Shown here piece after piece: positions 4,600-13,558 of a DNA stretch of 21,507 nucleotides; position 1 is the stretch's first letter; each line of letters begins with the position of its first letter. The notes under the pieces were generated by a model. The model did no database searches. It saw nothing but the letters and a program-made list of their open reading frames with translations, and was not told where the DNA came from. The stretch is taken from the IMG/VR virus record IMGVR_UViG_3300046500_000370, positions 1 through 21,507 of that record. One strand, given 5' to 3'. The stretch is from a virus. The translations under genes were made by a program, and so were the position numbers.

Positions 4600-6498
4600 T
4601 CAGCTGATCAAGGTGTTCATGTTGGCGCTCAGCAGTCCGGGCGCGTTCTCTCCGCTTTGGACAGTTGTCAAACCGACCCCAACCACATTGCCAATCGCCT
4701 TAACGTGCGCTAGGGTTGCACCAGCTATGCCGCCAGAGGTGTCCAGCCCGGTATTGGCGGACCCGTCGATGCTGTTGTGCGCAAAAATCAGCGGTCTCGT
4801 CTGCTGGTTATTGGTTTGCAGCACCGTGCCGGTTGTACCGCGAATAATGTTGTTAGCGAGGACCCCGCCATTCGGCTGGTAAGCCGCGCCCACATTGCTG
4901 TTCAGCAGGTTGAAAACATTCCACTGCGCTCCGACGATCTCGCAGCCCCTAATATTGGAGTCCTGAAAACCGTTCAGGTTGAATGCAACGAAATAGCCCG
5001 CGATCTTCAGCCGCTCAATGTCCCAGCTCTGGGTGACGTAATCCGACAGCAGGAACTGGCCGGATCCCGGCCCATCCGCCTCGATTCCTTTAATCGAGGA
5101 AAACGCATTGCCGCCCGCGCTGCCAGAGCGAATACTCGTGTAGCCTCGCCACAAACCGTCTATTAGCTTGAAACGCGATGCTCCGTCGTAATTCCAAAAT
5201 ATCAGCTGGTGATCGGAAATCGCGGTTGCGTCCACATTGATGTTGATCGCTGCGCAGTTCGTGTTCCCCTCGGCGCCGGCAGTGTCAACTAACCCCAGTA
5301 GCAATTTTCCGTTGGCCGACGACTCCAGTTTGATGTTAACGTTCTCGATCCGGCAGTTGGTCGAGGCATTCCAGCGCATCATTGCCCAGGTCTGCGCGAT
5401 AGTCCCGCCGGTATAGGCTGCCGTGTAGCGGATGACACCGTTTTTGAAGATGCAGTCCGCGGCTAATTCAAAGTGCAGCACATCCTTATGCTGATCGGCG
5501 ATTTCATCGAGGCCATTGTCGATCGCCTCGAACCCGTCCACAAGGATGCCTTGAGCGCCGGAATCAGTCGAAATTAACGAGCGCCCGTTGCGTACACCCT
5601 TAATGCTGCGGAACGTCGAATTCTTGGCGTTGGAATAATTGCTAATAACGTCCCAACCGCAGTTCTCGCTCTCGATGTCGAAACCAGTCGTACCTTCTGC
5701 GTTATTAAATACGGCGGTGTAAGTCACATCCCTGATGTACAGGCTGCGCAGCCTAGTTCTCGGGTGAGACACTAGCACGCCATAGCGCCCCTTTCGCGCA
5801 CCAGGCACGTCCGAACAGATTGTCCAGTCCTGTAGAGTTGCACCAGCGCCGCCGGTTGCTATGACGTCATCCCCACTAGTGCCGGAGCTCAGGAGCCTGC
5901 CACCGTTTCCGTCTAAAGTAACTCCAGCCGGCAGGACAAGTGACTTGACCCGATACGATAATCCGCAACCTGTGAGGTAGGTTGCGCCACTGTTGAGGGC
6001 AGCCTGAATCGGCGCGGTCAGATCAAATACTGAGCCATTGCGTGCCGCTGTGATCTGCTGCGGCGTCATGCAGTCGAGCAAGCTCACGATTTCGAACAGC
6101 TTGTCCTGAACCGAGCGTTTAAGCCCACCGTCGACTCCCTGGACAAATCCGATTTCCGATGCGCCCGACGCAGCCGAGAGCTCCTCGCGAGTCGCTCCCT
6201 GGTGTACGGTCACCTTGCCTGCGGCAAGATCCGCAGCCACCGTCGATCCAATATGATCGTTGACCGCAACATAGGCAATATTGCCATCGGTGTACACATC
6301 CTTCATCGCATACTCGGTACCACTAACAAATGGACCGCGGACATTGAACGCCTTAAGCGTGTTAATCGCCCCTTGCGCAGTTGGCTTCACTCTACCGAAC
6401 CGGTCGATCGCCGTCAGGTTTTCTGACGTCGCAATCTCTGCAATGTGATCCAGATCCTTTTTTCCATTATTCAGGTCGTTGATATTCAGGGCCGGCAT
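4600..6498 (-). CDS. Tailspike with right-handed beta-helix
   Basis: A 632-residue receptor-binding protein, probably trimeric, at the phage tail tip. Residues about 1-130 form a particle-attachment head (IDRFGRVKPTAQGAINTLKAF, then a carbohydrate-module-like segment with YVAVNDH). From about 145, the sequence resembles a pectate-lyase-type beta-helix: a VFDLTAPIQAALNSGATYL opening, then short beta-strand/turn repeats rich in N, G, D and I (for example STFRSIKG, CRIENVNIK, SNIRGCEIVG, ANNIIRGTTG). Such folds often hydrolyse or lyse capsule or O-antigen, but no catalytic residues can be fixed here. No C-terminal autocleaving chaperone is evident. AAGGATTT precedes ATG 6498, and a terminator separates it from the upstream fibre gene. 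This is the part most likely to vary between relatives. Confidence 0.85.
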   Translation of the reverse strand: MPALNINDLNNGKKDLDHIAEIATSENLTAIDRFGRVKPTAQGAINTLKAFNVRGPFVSGTEYAMKDVYTDGNIAYVAVNDHIGSTVAADLAAGKVTVHQGATREELSAASGASEIGFVQGVDGGLKRSVQDKLFEIVSLLDCMTPQQITAARNGSVFDLTAPIQAALNSGATYLTGCGLSYRVKSLVLPAGVTLDGNGGRLLSSGTSGDDVIATGGAGATLQDWTICSDVPGARKGRYGVLVSHPRTRLRSLYIRDVTYTAVFNNAEGTTGFDIESENCGWDVISNYSNAKNSTFRSIKGVRNGRSLISTDSGAQGILVDGFEAIDNGLDEIADQHKDVLHFELAADCIFKNGVIRYTAAYTGGTIAQTWAMMRWNASTNCRIENVNIKLESSANGKLLLGLVDTAGAEGNTNCAAININVDATAISDHQLIFWNYDGASRFKLIDGLWRGYTSIRSGSAGGNAFSSIKGIEADGPGSGQFLLSDYVTQSWDIERLKIAGYFVAFNLNGFQDSNIRGCEIVGAQWNVFNLLNSNVGAAYQPNGGVLANNIIRGTTGTVLQTNNQQTRPLIFAHNSIDGSANTGLDTSGGIAGATLAHVKAIGNVVGVGLTTVQSGENAPGLLSANMNTLIS

Positions 6499-6520
6499 GT
6501 AAATCCTTGTTCTTTGGACG

Positions 6521-6544
6521 AAAAAAAAGCGCCATTGGCGCCTT
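6521..6544 (-). terminator. Intrinsic terminator upstream of the tailspike
   Basis: Read leftward, AAG-GCGCC-AAT-GGCGC is followed by eight T (complement of 6521-6528). The 5-bp GC core extends by a G-T and A-T pairs. It ends 22 nt before the tailspike ATG and lies after the fibre gene at 6563. Confidence 0.85.
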
Positions 6545-6562
6545 GGTTGTGAATACCTATTT

Positions 6563-7039
6563 TTATGAACCTATACCGCAACTTATCAAGACAGCTCTTA
6601 TGCTATTGGCGAGATCGATCACCGTTGGAAGGTCGGTCGCGGGTGGCGCCAGTGGAGTGCCCTCTGGCTCGACCGGGAGATAGCCGAGGGCGCCCACAAT
6701 CTGGTCAGATGTAAAGCCCGTCAAGCCTGCCCCACTGCCCGCAAAGGCAGTCGCGCTCAGCCTCCCGGTCGACGGGTTAAACGACAGCCTGGAACTAGAC
6801 GTGTACTGCAGAACGTTGCCGACCGTCGCCTTTACCCAGGTCGGATACACGACCGCATCCGTATCGGTATCGTCCTTCACCGCGACCACTCCGGTCAGCC
6901 TGATAATGACGTCGTCGTACCCCTTGGAGTACAGGGTGTGGTCGGTCAAATTGACCGCAAGCCCGCCCTCGACTACTTCACTGGGCAGCGGCGCTTTGCC
7001 CTCCACGACGCTGTGTGGGATTTGTACCTGCTCGACCAT
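6563..7039 (-). CDS. Short tail-fibre-like protein
   Basis: A 158-residue protein. Its N-terminus (IPHSVVEGKAPLPSEVVEGG, then LAVNLTDHTLYSKGYDDVI) resembles the short baseplate- or tip-attachment domain found at the start of many phage fibres, where a GELAVN-type strand precedes a LYSK/LYTK turn. The middle has fibre-like sequence (SFNPSTGRLSATAFAGSGAG, followed by LTGF), and a Pro-rich linker (PVEPEGTPLAPPATDLP) leads to a short helix. It sits between the gpJ-like tip protein and the tailspike, 11 nt after gpJ. It could connect the spike to the tip or be a fibre truncated before a distal domain. A terminator follows immediately. Confidence 0.65.
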   Translation of the reverse strand: MVEQVQIPHSVVEGKAPLPSEVVEGGLAVNLTDHTLYSKGYDDVIIRLTGVVAVKDDTDTDAVVYPTWVKATVGNVLQYTSSSRLSFNPSTGRLSATAFAGSGAGLTGFTSDQIVGALGYLPVEPEGTPLAPPATDLPTVIDLANSIRAVLISCGIGS

Positions 7040-7050
7040 ATCGTCAGCCC

Positions 7051-9636
7051 TTAATTGATGATCTCGGACTTTGCCGGGATCGCACCGTAGTCAGCAGCGT
7101 AGTAATCCGCCGAGTAGTTGATCGCCCGGACAGTCACGTACTGCGGATCCGACAGGTCGAGCTCCTGCACCAGGTACGCCTGCGCCCCGCGCGCGCTGTC
7201 AGCCGCGAAGCTGTAGATCGTGCGAATGCCATCCTGCCCGTAGCTCGTCACGATCTCCTCGCCCGGTAACGCCTGCAGCACGACCTGGTTCGGCGCATCG
7301 CCAGCCATGCAGGCGATGCTCTGCAGCGAGCCGTCACGCCTCATGAGCACGACGCTATGCGATGCGCGGGGCGTGAACGCCACATCCCTGCTCAGCGTCA
7401 GCGTGAGCCCATCCTGCCCAACCACCTCGCCGTCGTACGACTTGAACCGCGTGTTGTCGACGATATCGATGCGCGCGTTCGGCAGCAGCGAGCGTGCGTC
7501 GCTGGTCGTCGTGGTCTCGATCGTGACGCGCTGGCCGAGCAGCTTCCGATATTCCCGGTTCGCCCGCAGCCACGCCTGGGCGAACGACCGGATCCCGGCG
7601 ATCTCAAACTTCTTCGCCTTCGTGTGCGAGCCATCGAGCGGCAGCGTGATCGTTTCCGACTGCCCGCTATCCGGGTCGGAATAGACGAACTCCACCCCGT
7701 CGTACTCCGTATCGGACGCAAACTTGCGCGTGATCGATTCGGCCTTCGGCTTCTTGTTCCGGTGCGTGAACAGCGCCGTGCTGTTCGCCTGGGCGCAGTC
7801 GAAGGCCAGCCGGATCTTGCCGTTCTGCCGGTAAGCGATGCAGAACCCCGCGTTCGCGATCGAGATCACGGTCTCCTCGAAACTGGTGTTATCCGTGTCA
7901 AAGGTGAAGTTGAACTGCCCGCACTCAGGGTTCCACGCATCGAGCGCCTGCTGCACGCCCCAGATCTGCCGCATATCGACTTCGCTCGCCAGGTTGCGCC
8001 GGCCGATCTTCGGGTCGACCGACACCGCGGCGATGATGTCCACCAGCCTCGAGGTGGCCGCGATCGTGCCGGCCACGAGGCGGCCATCCGCATCGAAGGC
8101 GCCGGAGAACCCCGCCCCGTTATAGATCGGCAGCTTCCTCGACGCCAGGCAGTTAAGCTGGCGCGACTTCACGGCCGTGGCGCGCGCGGTCGCCTGCGTG
8201 ACGGTGTGCACGGTGGTCTTGTTCCCGAACTCCGTCTTCGTCACTGGCGACACGCTGTACAGGTCCGCCCACTTGATCTCGTCGACCACCGTCCCCTTGA
8301 ATTCGAAATCGAACGGCGTCGACCGGAACATCCGCACGCGCGCGGGCCCGGTCCAGGCTGTGGCGTGCTCGATCGTTTCCGCCCGCTCGTCCTGCACTGC
8401 GCCGGACAGCGAGCCGGTAACGGTTTCGACGACGCCCGTCGGCGACAGGTCGGCGCGCATCTGCTCGATCTCGATCGTGAAGTTCACAGCCGTGATCAGC
8501 TTGCCGTTGTCGTCCTTGAACATCCCGTTCTGGGCAATCACGTTGCACCACACTTCGGTCCGGTCCGGCGCCGGCAGCGTGACCCAGTCGGTAACGTGGG
8601 TCGCGCCCACGATGGTGATCGTGCTGTCCACCTCCTTCGCGGCGGGCCAGCTCGAGGTAGTGAGAACGATCTCGCCGTCGTCGACGGACTTCACTGTGTA
8701 AGTACCTGAGTAGTTGTACGGGCCCGCGACCACAGTCTCGCCCACTTTCGAGCCGTCGTAATCCAGGCCAAGAATCGTGGTGGCATTGAATCCGGCCATA
8801 TCGACCGTGATCTGGTCGCCCGGCTCGAGGACCGAATTGAAGTTCGGCTTCTTGTCGACTTGCGTGATCTTGTCGCCGCCCGGCGCCGGCGTGAATTTGT
8901 ACGTCGCTCCCGCTGGCAGCTGCACCTGGTTGATTGCCTTGAGCGTGATGCCGTCGACCTCGATCGCGCGCTTGGCCGTCACGATGTCATCGACGATCGG
9001 GGCGCCGACCTGCAGCACCGGCGCGCCGCTGTTGGGCGACGTGAACGGGTCGTAGAAGGCCGCGCTGGCGCCATCGATGTCCGCGATCAGGGTGTCGCCG
9101 TCCCGCACCTCCGCAATGTCGTAATAGCCGCGCCCGACGCAGTAGTAGCCATACTCGAACTTCTTGTGCCCGATGTACTTGTTATAGGTCGGCATCATCA
9201 GCGACGGGATCGACTTCACCGTGCCGTAAATGTCCTCCACGCGCTCGAGCAGGCGCACCTTGTTCTCGCGGGCGCCAAGCGCGTTGTTCGGGCTCTGCTG
9301 CGTCCTGTTGACGTTGCCGGGCATGACCGGCTTCGGCATCAGGACGATCGCGGCCACGGCCACCACCGCGGCAACGACAAATGCCGCAATAGCCCACGTT
9401 ACCGGGTCGCCGCCGGGACTCTGCAGGACGACGTACTCGGCGCAGTTGTTGGCCAGGATCGCTTCCGCGTCCCGGCTGATTTCGTTTTCGGTGCACGGCT
9501 CGCCGGCAAAGATCTGCACTGTGACGGTCGGCGTGCCGCCATAGTGATCGAGCAGCCATTGCGCCAGGCTGGCCACCTCGAACACCTGCGGCGCAGCCGG
9601 CGCGAACGGTGAATCGTATAAGCGAATGCGCGTCAT
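7051..9636 (-). CDS. Tail tip attachment protein, gpI/gpJ-like (host specificity)
   Basis: An 861-residue central tip protein of a siphovirus tail. Residues 1-76 resemble a lambda gpI-like region (FEVASLAQWLLDHYGG). A hydrophobic segment at about 79-101 (WAIAAFVVAAVVAVAAIVLM) follows, then the gpJ-type core from about 108 (NRTQQSPNNALGARENKVRL). The core includes hub-like and fibronectin-like beta domains with a C-terminal LDLSDPQYVTVRAINYSADYY segment. The likely insertion at about 295-330 (YNYSGTYTVKSVDDGEIVLTT) is a small beta module. The start at 9636 overlaps the gpK-like stop by 4 nt (ATGA), preferred over ATG 9651. Compared with lambda gpJ (over 1100 residues) it lacks a long C-terminal receptor region, so the adjacent fibre and spike probably bind the host. 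Confidence 0.88.
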   Translation of the reverse strand: MTRIRLYDSPFAPAAPQVFEVASLAQWLLDHYGGTPTVTVQIFAGEPCTENEISRDAEAILANNCAEYVVLQSPGGDPVTWAIAAFVVAAVVAVAAIVLMPKPVMPGNVNRTQQSPNNALGARENKVRLLERVEDIYGTVKSIPSLMMPTYNKYIGHKKFEYGYYCVGRGYYDIAEVRDGDTLIADIDGASAAFYDPFTSPNSGAPVLQVGAPIVDDIVTAKRAIEVDGITLKAINQVQLPAGATYKFTPAPGGDKITQVDKKPNFNSVLEPGDQITVDMAGFNATTILGLDYDGSKVGETVVAGPYNYSGTYTVKSVDDGEIVLTTSSWPAAKEVDSTITIVGATHVTDWVTLPAPDRTEVWCNVIAQNGMFKDDNGKLITAVNFTIEIEQMRADLSPTGVVETVTGSLSGAVQDERAETIEHATAWTGPARVRMFRSTPFDFEFKGTVVDEIKWADLYSVSPVTKTEFGNKTTVHTVTQATARATAVKSRQLNCLASRKLPIYNGAGFSGAFDADGRLVAGTIAATSRLVDIIAAVSVDPKIGRRNLASEVDMRQIWGVQQALDAWNPECGQFNFTFDTDNTSFEETVISIANAGFCIAYRQNGKIRLAFDCAQANSTALFTHRNKKPKAESITRKFASDTEYDGVEFVYSDPDSGQSETITLPLDGSHTKAKKFEIAGIRSFAQAWLRANREYRKLLGQRVTIETTTTSDARSLLPNARIDIVDNTRFKSYDGEVVGQDGLTLTLSRDVAFTPRASHSVVLMRRDGSLQSIACMAGDAPNQVVLQALPGEEIVTSYGQDGIRTIYSFAADSARGAQAYLVQELDLSDPQYVTVRAINYSADYYAADYGAIPAKSEIIN

Positions 9637-10004
9637 GCTGTGCGTGCCCAAAACTCGATCAGGGCGTACGTATCGCCAATGACCGACATCTCTTCATAGC
9701 GGTTGCCAGCGGTAAGCCCGTGCAGCACCTTCCCCTGGTAGAACACACCGCAGTGGTGCAATCCCATCGCGGCCGTCTTCCCCATCAGCACGACGCAGTA
9801 GTCGGCCGGCGCCACGATCTGCGCGAAGCCCTCGGGCGACTTGTGAAGCGCGATCCGAAACGCGCTCGCGATCGCACGGATCGAGCCGTTGATGGTCTTG
9901 TAGTCCGTCACCGGCAGGGCCAGCTCGGAAGTGTAGACGTCTGCAACGAGCTGCCAGCAAGGCGGCGACTCGTACTGCTTGGCCAGGTACGCATTAATGT
10001 CCAT
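9633..10004 (-). CDS. gpK-like tail assembly NlpC/P60 peptidase
   Basis: A 123-residue NlpC/P60 cysteine peptidase of the type found at the C-terminus of lambda gpK, with a local wall-degrading or assembly role at the tail tip. PPCWQLVADVY holds the catalytic Cys16, GLHHCGVFYQGKVLHG the catalytic His84, and His95 is the likely third residue. The N-terminal JAMM-type domain of full gpK is absent, so it is the short form. It lies between the DUF1833 and gpJ genes, in the order L-K-J as in lambda, with TAATG and ATGA overlaps on either side. The motif set is complete. Confidence 0.87.
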   Translation of the reverse strand: MDINAYLAKQYESPPCWQLVADVYTSELALPVTDYKTINGSIRAIASAFRIALHKSPEGFAQIVAPADYCVVLMGKTAAMGLHHCGVFYQGKVLHGLTAGNRYEEMSVIGDTYALIEFWARTA

Positions 10005-10510
10005 TACAGGAATCCTCTCAGCATGGGCACGTCCCTGGGCGCGTACAGCTCGCCCGTGCGTGTCATGTTCAAACGCGGCGACACCGCGCTGATGGTGGCG
10101 GCGCCGATCGCATACGAGATGCTCTCGGCCTGCAGCACCGCAGTGGCCTGCGCCACGGTCAGGTCGTCGCTCAGGTACTCGCGGTACACGATCTTGATCT
10201 TCTCCGTCGTGCTGACCGGGATCCGGTCCAGCTGCTCGCGGAACTCGTCCTCGATGTCGACCAGCCCGATCCGGATGTCGAACTTCTGGTCCAGGTGGCC
10301 TTCGTTGCCGGCCAACTTGATCTCGATATTGCAGGGCTGCATATCGGCCAGCACCCCGTCAGCAACGGTCTGCCCCCCATAGGGCTCGCGCCACAGGTGG
10401 TAGGTCTTGCTCATGGCCGAGTGGCTGATCTGCAGCGTCTGGATTGCCCAGATGGTCTGCGGCGCGGACGCCAGAAACGTCCGCAGCCGGGTTTCAAGGT
10501 CGAGGCTCAT
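10004..10510 (-). CDS. DUF1833 phage tail protein
   Basis: A 168-residue protein ending in the characteristic DUF1833 stretch: FDIRIGLVDIEDEFREQLDR, then a KIKIVYREYLSDDL strand, QATAVLQAESISYAIGAATI, and a C-terminal SPRLNMTRTGELYAPRDVPM. DUF1833 proteins occupy the place of lambda gpL or its neighbours in many siphovirus tails and probably form part of the tip ring. The start MSLDLETRL at 10510 overlaps the upstream TGA (TGATG), and its TAA overlaps the gpK-like ATG. The biochemical role is unknown; structural placement is by synteny. Confidence 0.82.
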   Translation of the reverse strand: MSLDLETRLRTFLASAPQTIWAIQTLQISHSAMSKTYHLWREPYGGQTVADGVLADMQPCNIEIKLAGNEGHLDQKFDIRIGLVDIEDEFREQLDRIPVSTTEKIKIVYREYLSDDLTVAQATAVLQAESISYAIGAATISAVSPRLNMTRTGELYAPRDVPMLRGFL

Positions 10511-11001
10511 CAGAAGTCCAGTACGTTCGTGTCGACCGTGGCGAACGTCGCCAGGCGCTGCAGCAGCGCGTGCGAGCCGGCGCCGTACGCGTTGTACACG
10601 TCGACCATCCCCGCAGCGTCTGCCGCCGACATCTCGTACACCTTGTTCTCCGCCTCCACCACGAACGACACGACCATCGCGATACCGCCCGTGCGCGCTG
10701 CTGAATACGATCCCGGCATAATGTTGACGGGGTGCGGCTCCGTGCCGAAGCCGGAATCGAGCCGCATGTCGAACGTAATCGCGCCCTTCTTGATGATGTG
10801 GTGGTAGAAGGCCGTCCACACCGAGAACTTGAGCGCGTCCAGGATGAGGGTTACCTGGTAGCGCTGCGTCCCGCGGTCCCAGTCAAGGCCATACCGCGCC
10901 GCGCCGCCCGCGACCTCGGTCCGCAGCACGCCGCCCGGGTCGTCCATTGAATAGGCGGCCACGGTCGGCGTGAAGCCGTTCGGCATTACAGGGTTCGGCA
11001 T
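10510..11001 (-). CDS. Minor tail protein (gpM-like position)
   Basis: A 163-residue beta-rich protein. Its N-terminal half has features of small distal-tail proteins (GLDWDRGTQRYQVTLILDAL, then FYHHIIKKGAITFDMRLDSG). The second half includes a helix (AADAAGMVDVYNAYGAG). It is located directly after the tape measure and before DUF1833, the slot of lambda gpM, where a distal tail protein joins tube to tip. Its ATG overlaps the tape measure TAA. No enzyme motif is present. I judge it structural with good confidence but the specific homology is uncertain. Confidence 0.7.
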   Translation of the reverse strand: MPNPVMPNGFTPTVAAYSMDDPGGVLRTEVAGGAARYGLDWDRGTQRYQVTLILDALKFSVWTAFYHHIIKKGAITFDMRLDSGFGTEPHPVNIMPGSYSAARTGGIAMVVSFVVEAENKVYEMSAADAAGMVDVYNAYGAGSHALLQRLATFATVDTNVLDF

Positions 11002-13499
11002 TATCGAGTCCTCGACACGTTCAGGTTACGGCCCATGGCACGCGACGTTCGACTGTTCGGATCGGCCAGCGAGGATGCCGTAGCGTTCACAGCCTCCTCG
11101 ATGATCAGCGCCCGCTCGGTATCCGAAATTCGCTGCTCGGTCACGTTCCCGATCGGTGAGCGCGTGTTGTTCACGATGGTCAGCTTGAGGTCGCCGCCGG
11201 CGCCGCCGATCTTGTGGTTCGGGATGATGGTGCCGTGGGTTGGCGGCCGGAAGATCTCCGGCCCCTTCTCGCCAACCAGAAACGCGCCGCCATCCCACAC
11301 CGAGCCGCCTTTCTCACGCTGGCCAGCGATGGCCATGCCGGCCACCATGCCGGCGCTTGCGTAGCCAGTCACCCTGATCATGGTCGCCATTGGAATGCCA
11401 AAGATGCCGAGCTGGGCGCCTGCCTTCGCTGCGGCCACCTCGGTATTCAGGATGATTTCGGCAACGGCTATCGCCTTGTTCGCCAGGAACGCCGCCTTGG
11501 CAAGTGCCGACTGCTCCCTCCCGGCCGACTTCAACAGGTTGTAGAGCTGGTCCGCGGTATCGCCAGCCATTGCAAGCGATTGCTGGCGGTTTGCTGCCTC
11601 CATTTCCGTGATCGCGGCAACGTGGCGCTCTTTCTCGCGCTCGATGGCAAGATCGGCTTCGACGGTGTTTGCAAGCTCCTCATCGCGATACGCCTGCAAA
11701 TCCTTGAGCCGGTTCGCATGCTCCTCATTCTCCTTCTCCTGAGGCGTCTTCAGGGAGTCCGCGAGCTGCTTGCCGATACCCTGGGTCGTGGCGTGATTGG
11801 CCTTCGCCGCGTGGTCTGCGGCATCCTTCCGGTACTGCGCGATCGACGCCTCGGTGATCGTGCCCTTCTCTTTCGCCTGGCGAATCTTCTCCTCGATGTC
11901 CAGCTCGAGGCGGCGCGCCTCGGTCAGCTTGGCGATTTCAAGTGCCGACTTCCCGTACAGGTCGTTGTTGAACCTCATCTGGCTCTCGGCCAGGTCCTGC
12001 TCGCGGTTCCAATCCTGCATGGCCTTGTTCAGGCCAGACTGCGCGGCTGACATGCTGAGCGTTTGCATCCCCAGCGCCCGGGTCGCATCGGCGCGAGCCT
12101 TGTCCCTCAGCGCAATCTTCTCGTTGAGCTGGTTCGTGATCGCAGCCTTATCAGCTTCCTTGACCGCGACGGCATGCGCCTTTTGCAAAGCCGAGATTTC
12201 CGCGTCATACGCACGTACCGCGGCATCGCGCGCCTGCTCGATCGACGCGATCTTGTACTGTGCATACGTCTGCACATCGACGAGGTCCTGATTGCGCAGC
12301 TCCTGCATGAAATTATCGTGGAAGGCCGCTGTGTCGCGTTCCTGCGCGTAGGCCGCTTCGAACGCCTTCAGCTGGCCCTCGAGCAGCGCCTTGGCTGGGT
12401 CGTCGCCCTTGGCGCGCAACGTCGGTGCGCGCGATTTCGGCTTGTTGGCGTCATCCCCCGCGGCCGGTTTCTCGGCAGCCTTTGGGGTGCGGTCTAGGAC
12501 GTTGGCGATGAACGCATCGTGTTCCTTGCGCGCCTTCTCAGCGTCCGCCTTCATGGCCTCGCTGATCGCGTTGAATCCCTTCATGTCACCATGGGCCAGG
12601 CGCTCGATTTGCGCGGCAATTCCCCCGATTTCGGTACCGACGGCCTTGAAGGTATAGCCGACTTCCGACCCGACGATTACGAACGTCTCGAGCACCGTCC
12701 GGACCACGTCGCCGGCCAATGAAAACTTATCGGAATTCTCGGCCGCGCCCAGCATTTCATCCCCGACGGTCTGCAGCACAGGCAGTACCGCCGAGGAGAT
12801 CGTGTTGTAAAAACCTTTCTGCTGGACCGTCAGCTTGCCCATCGTGTCGTTGAAGTTGTCCGACGCGTTGGCCAGTTCTTCGGTCACACCGCTGTACTGC
12901 TTCGCATAGGCGATGTTTTCCCGCAGCGCGTCGCCGCCATCGTTGAGCAGCGGGATCATGTCGGCGCCGGCCTTACCGAAGATCCGGAGCGCGATCGCTG
13001 TCTTCTCCGGCCCGTCAGCGTAGTCCTTGAACTTGTCCGCTACTTCGGCAATAACAACGTCCGCAGTCTTCAGGTTACCTGCCGCATCACGCACGTTGAT
13101 GCCCAGCTTGGAAAAGGCCTCGCCCGTGTCCTTGTTGCCACCAGCTGCTTCGGCAATGGACTTGTTCACCTTGCCGGCCGCTGCGACCACGCTCTCGAGG
13201 TCCCCGCCCGCCTGGCCGGCGGCGAAGCCCAGGCCATTCAGCGTCTCGACAGCGACGCCCGTCTTCTGAGACATGTCGCGCAGATGGTCGGCCGCGTCGA
13301 TAGAATCCTTCACGAGGACAGCGAAGGCACCGACCGACACGCCAACACCGAGGAATTCGAGTGCTTTCTTCCCGGTCTCGATCGCGCCCTCGACACGCTT
13401 CATGGCATCCTCGGTGCTTTTCCCCGACTTCTGCATATCGCTGAGGTATTTCGCGATGTTCGCCTCGAGCGTGACGACCAAAGAGCCCAGATTTGCCAT
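11001..13499 (-). CDS. Tape measure protein
   Basis: An 832-residue tail length determinant. The N-terminus MANLGSLVVTLEANIAKYLSD is typical, followed by a hydrophobic patch (LEFLGVGVSVGAFAVLV). A long alpha-helical, Ala/Lys/Glu-rich coiled-coil middle (about 380-690) is followed by a hydrophobic segment near the end (AEIILNTEVAAAKAGAQLGI). The C-terminal GG-x-W-x-GG-x-FLVGEKGPEIF motif occurs in many tape measures. I chose ATG 13499, preceded by GAGGCAGG, over ATG 13511, which directly abuts the terminator T-run and so has no room for a ribosome site. ATG 13724 lies inside the upstream gene in another frame. Length fits a tail of medium size. It is translated next to its gpG/gpGT chaperones as expected. 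Confidence 0.93.
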   Translation of the reverse strand: MANLGSLVVTLEANIAKYLSDMQKSGKSTEDAMKRVEGAIETGKKALEFLGVGVSVGAFAVLVKDSIDAADHLRDMSQKTGVAVETLNGLGFAAGQAGGDLESVVAAAGKVNKSIAEAAGGNKDTGEAFSKLGINVRDAAGNLKTADVVIAEVADKFKDYADGPEKTAIALRIFGKAGADMIPLLNDGGDALRENIAYAKQYSGVTEELANASDNFNDTMGKLTVQQKGFYNTISSAVLPVLQTVGDEMLGAAENSDKFSLAGDVVRTVLETFVIVGSEVGYTFKAVGTEIGGIAAQIERLAHGDMKGFNAISEAMKADAEKARKEHDAFIANVLDRTPKAAEKPAAGDDANKPKSRAPTLRAKGDDPAKALLEGQLKAFEAAYAQERDTAAFHDNFMQELRNQDLVDVQTYAQYKIASIEQARDAAVRAYDAEISALQKAHAVAVKEADKAAITNQLNEKIALRDKARADATRALGMQTLSMSAAQSGLNKAMQDWNREQDLAESQMRFNNDLYGKSALEIAKLTEARRLELDIEEKIRQAKEKGTITEASIAQYRKDAADHAAKANHATTQGIGKQLADSLKTPQEKENEEHANRLKDLQAYRDEELANTVEADLAIEREKERHVAAITEMEAANRQQSLAMAGDTADQLYNLLKSAGREQSALAKAAFLANKAIAVAEIILNTEVAAAKAGAQLGIFGIPMATMIRVTGYASAGMVAGMAIAGQREKGGSVWDGGAFLVGEKGPEIFRPPTHGTIIPNHKIGGAGGDLKLTIVNNTRSPIGNVTEQRISDTERALIIEEAVNATASSLADPNSRTSRAMGRNLNVSRTR

Positions 13500-13511
13500 T
13501 GCCTGCCTCAT

Positions 13512-13537
13512 AAAAAAAGCTCGCCGTAGCGAGCTTT
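13512..13537 (-). terminator. Intrinsic terminator before the tape measure gene
   Basis: Read leftward, AAAGCTCGC-TACG-GCGAGCTTT is a perfect 9-bp stem, continuing in a run of T (complement of 13512-13518). It lies between the zinc-ribbon gene and the tape measure ATG, which follows 12 nt after the T-run. Confidence 0.88.
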
Positions 13538-13558
13538 GTATTGTTTGAACGGTTCGCG

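Noticed and set aside
7357-8709. Rightward 450-codon ORF opposite the gpJ-like gene
   Set aside because: It is a mirror frame of a well-supported gene. The composition (Arg/Val/His-rich, low complexity) is typical of a codon-bias shadow.
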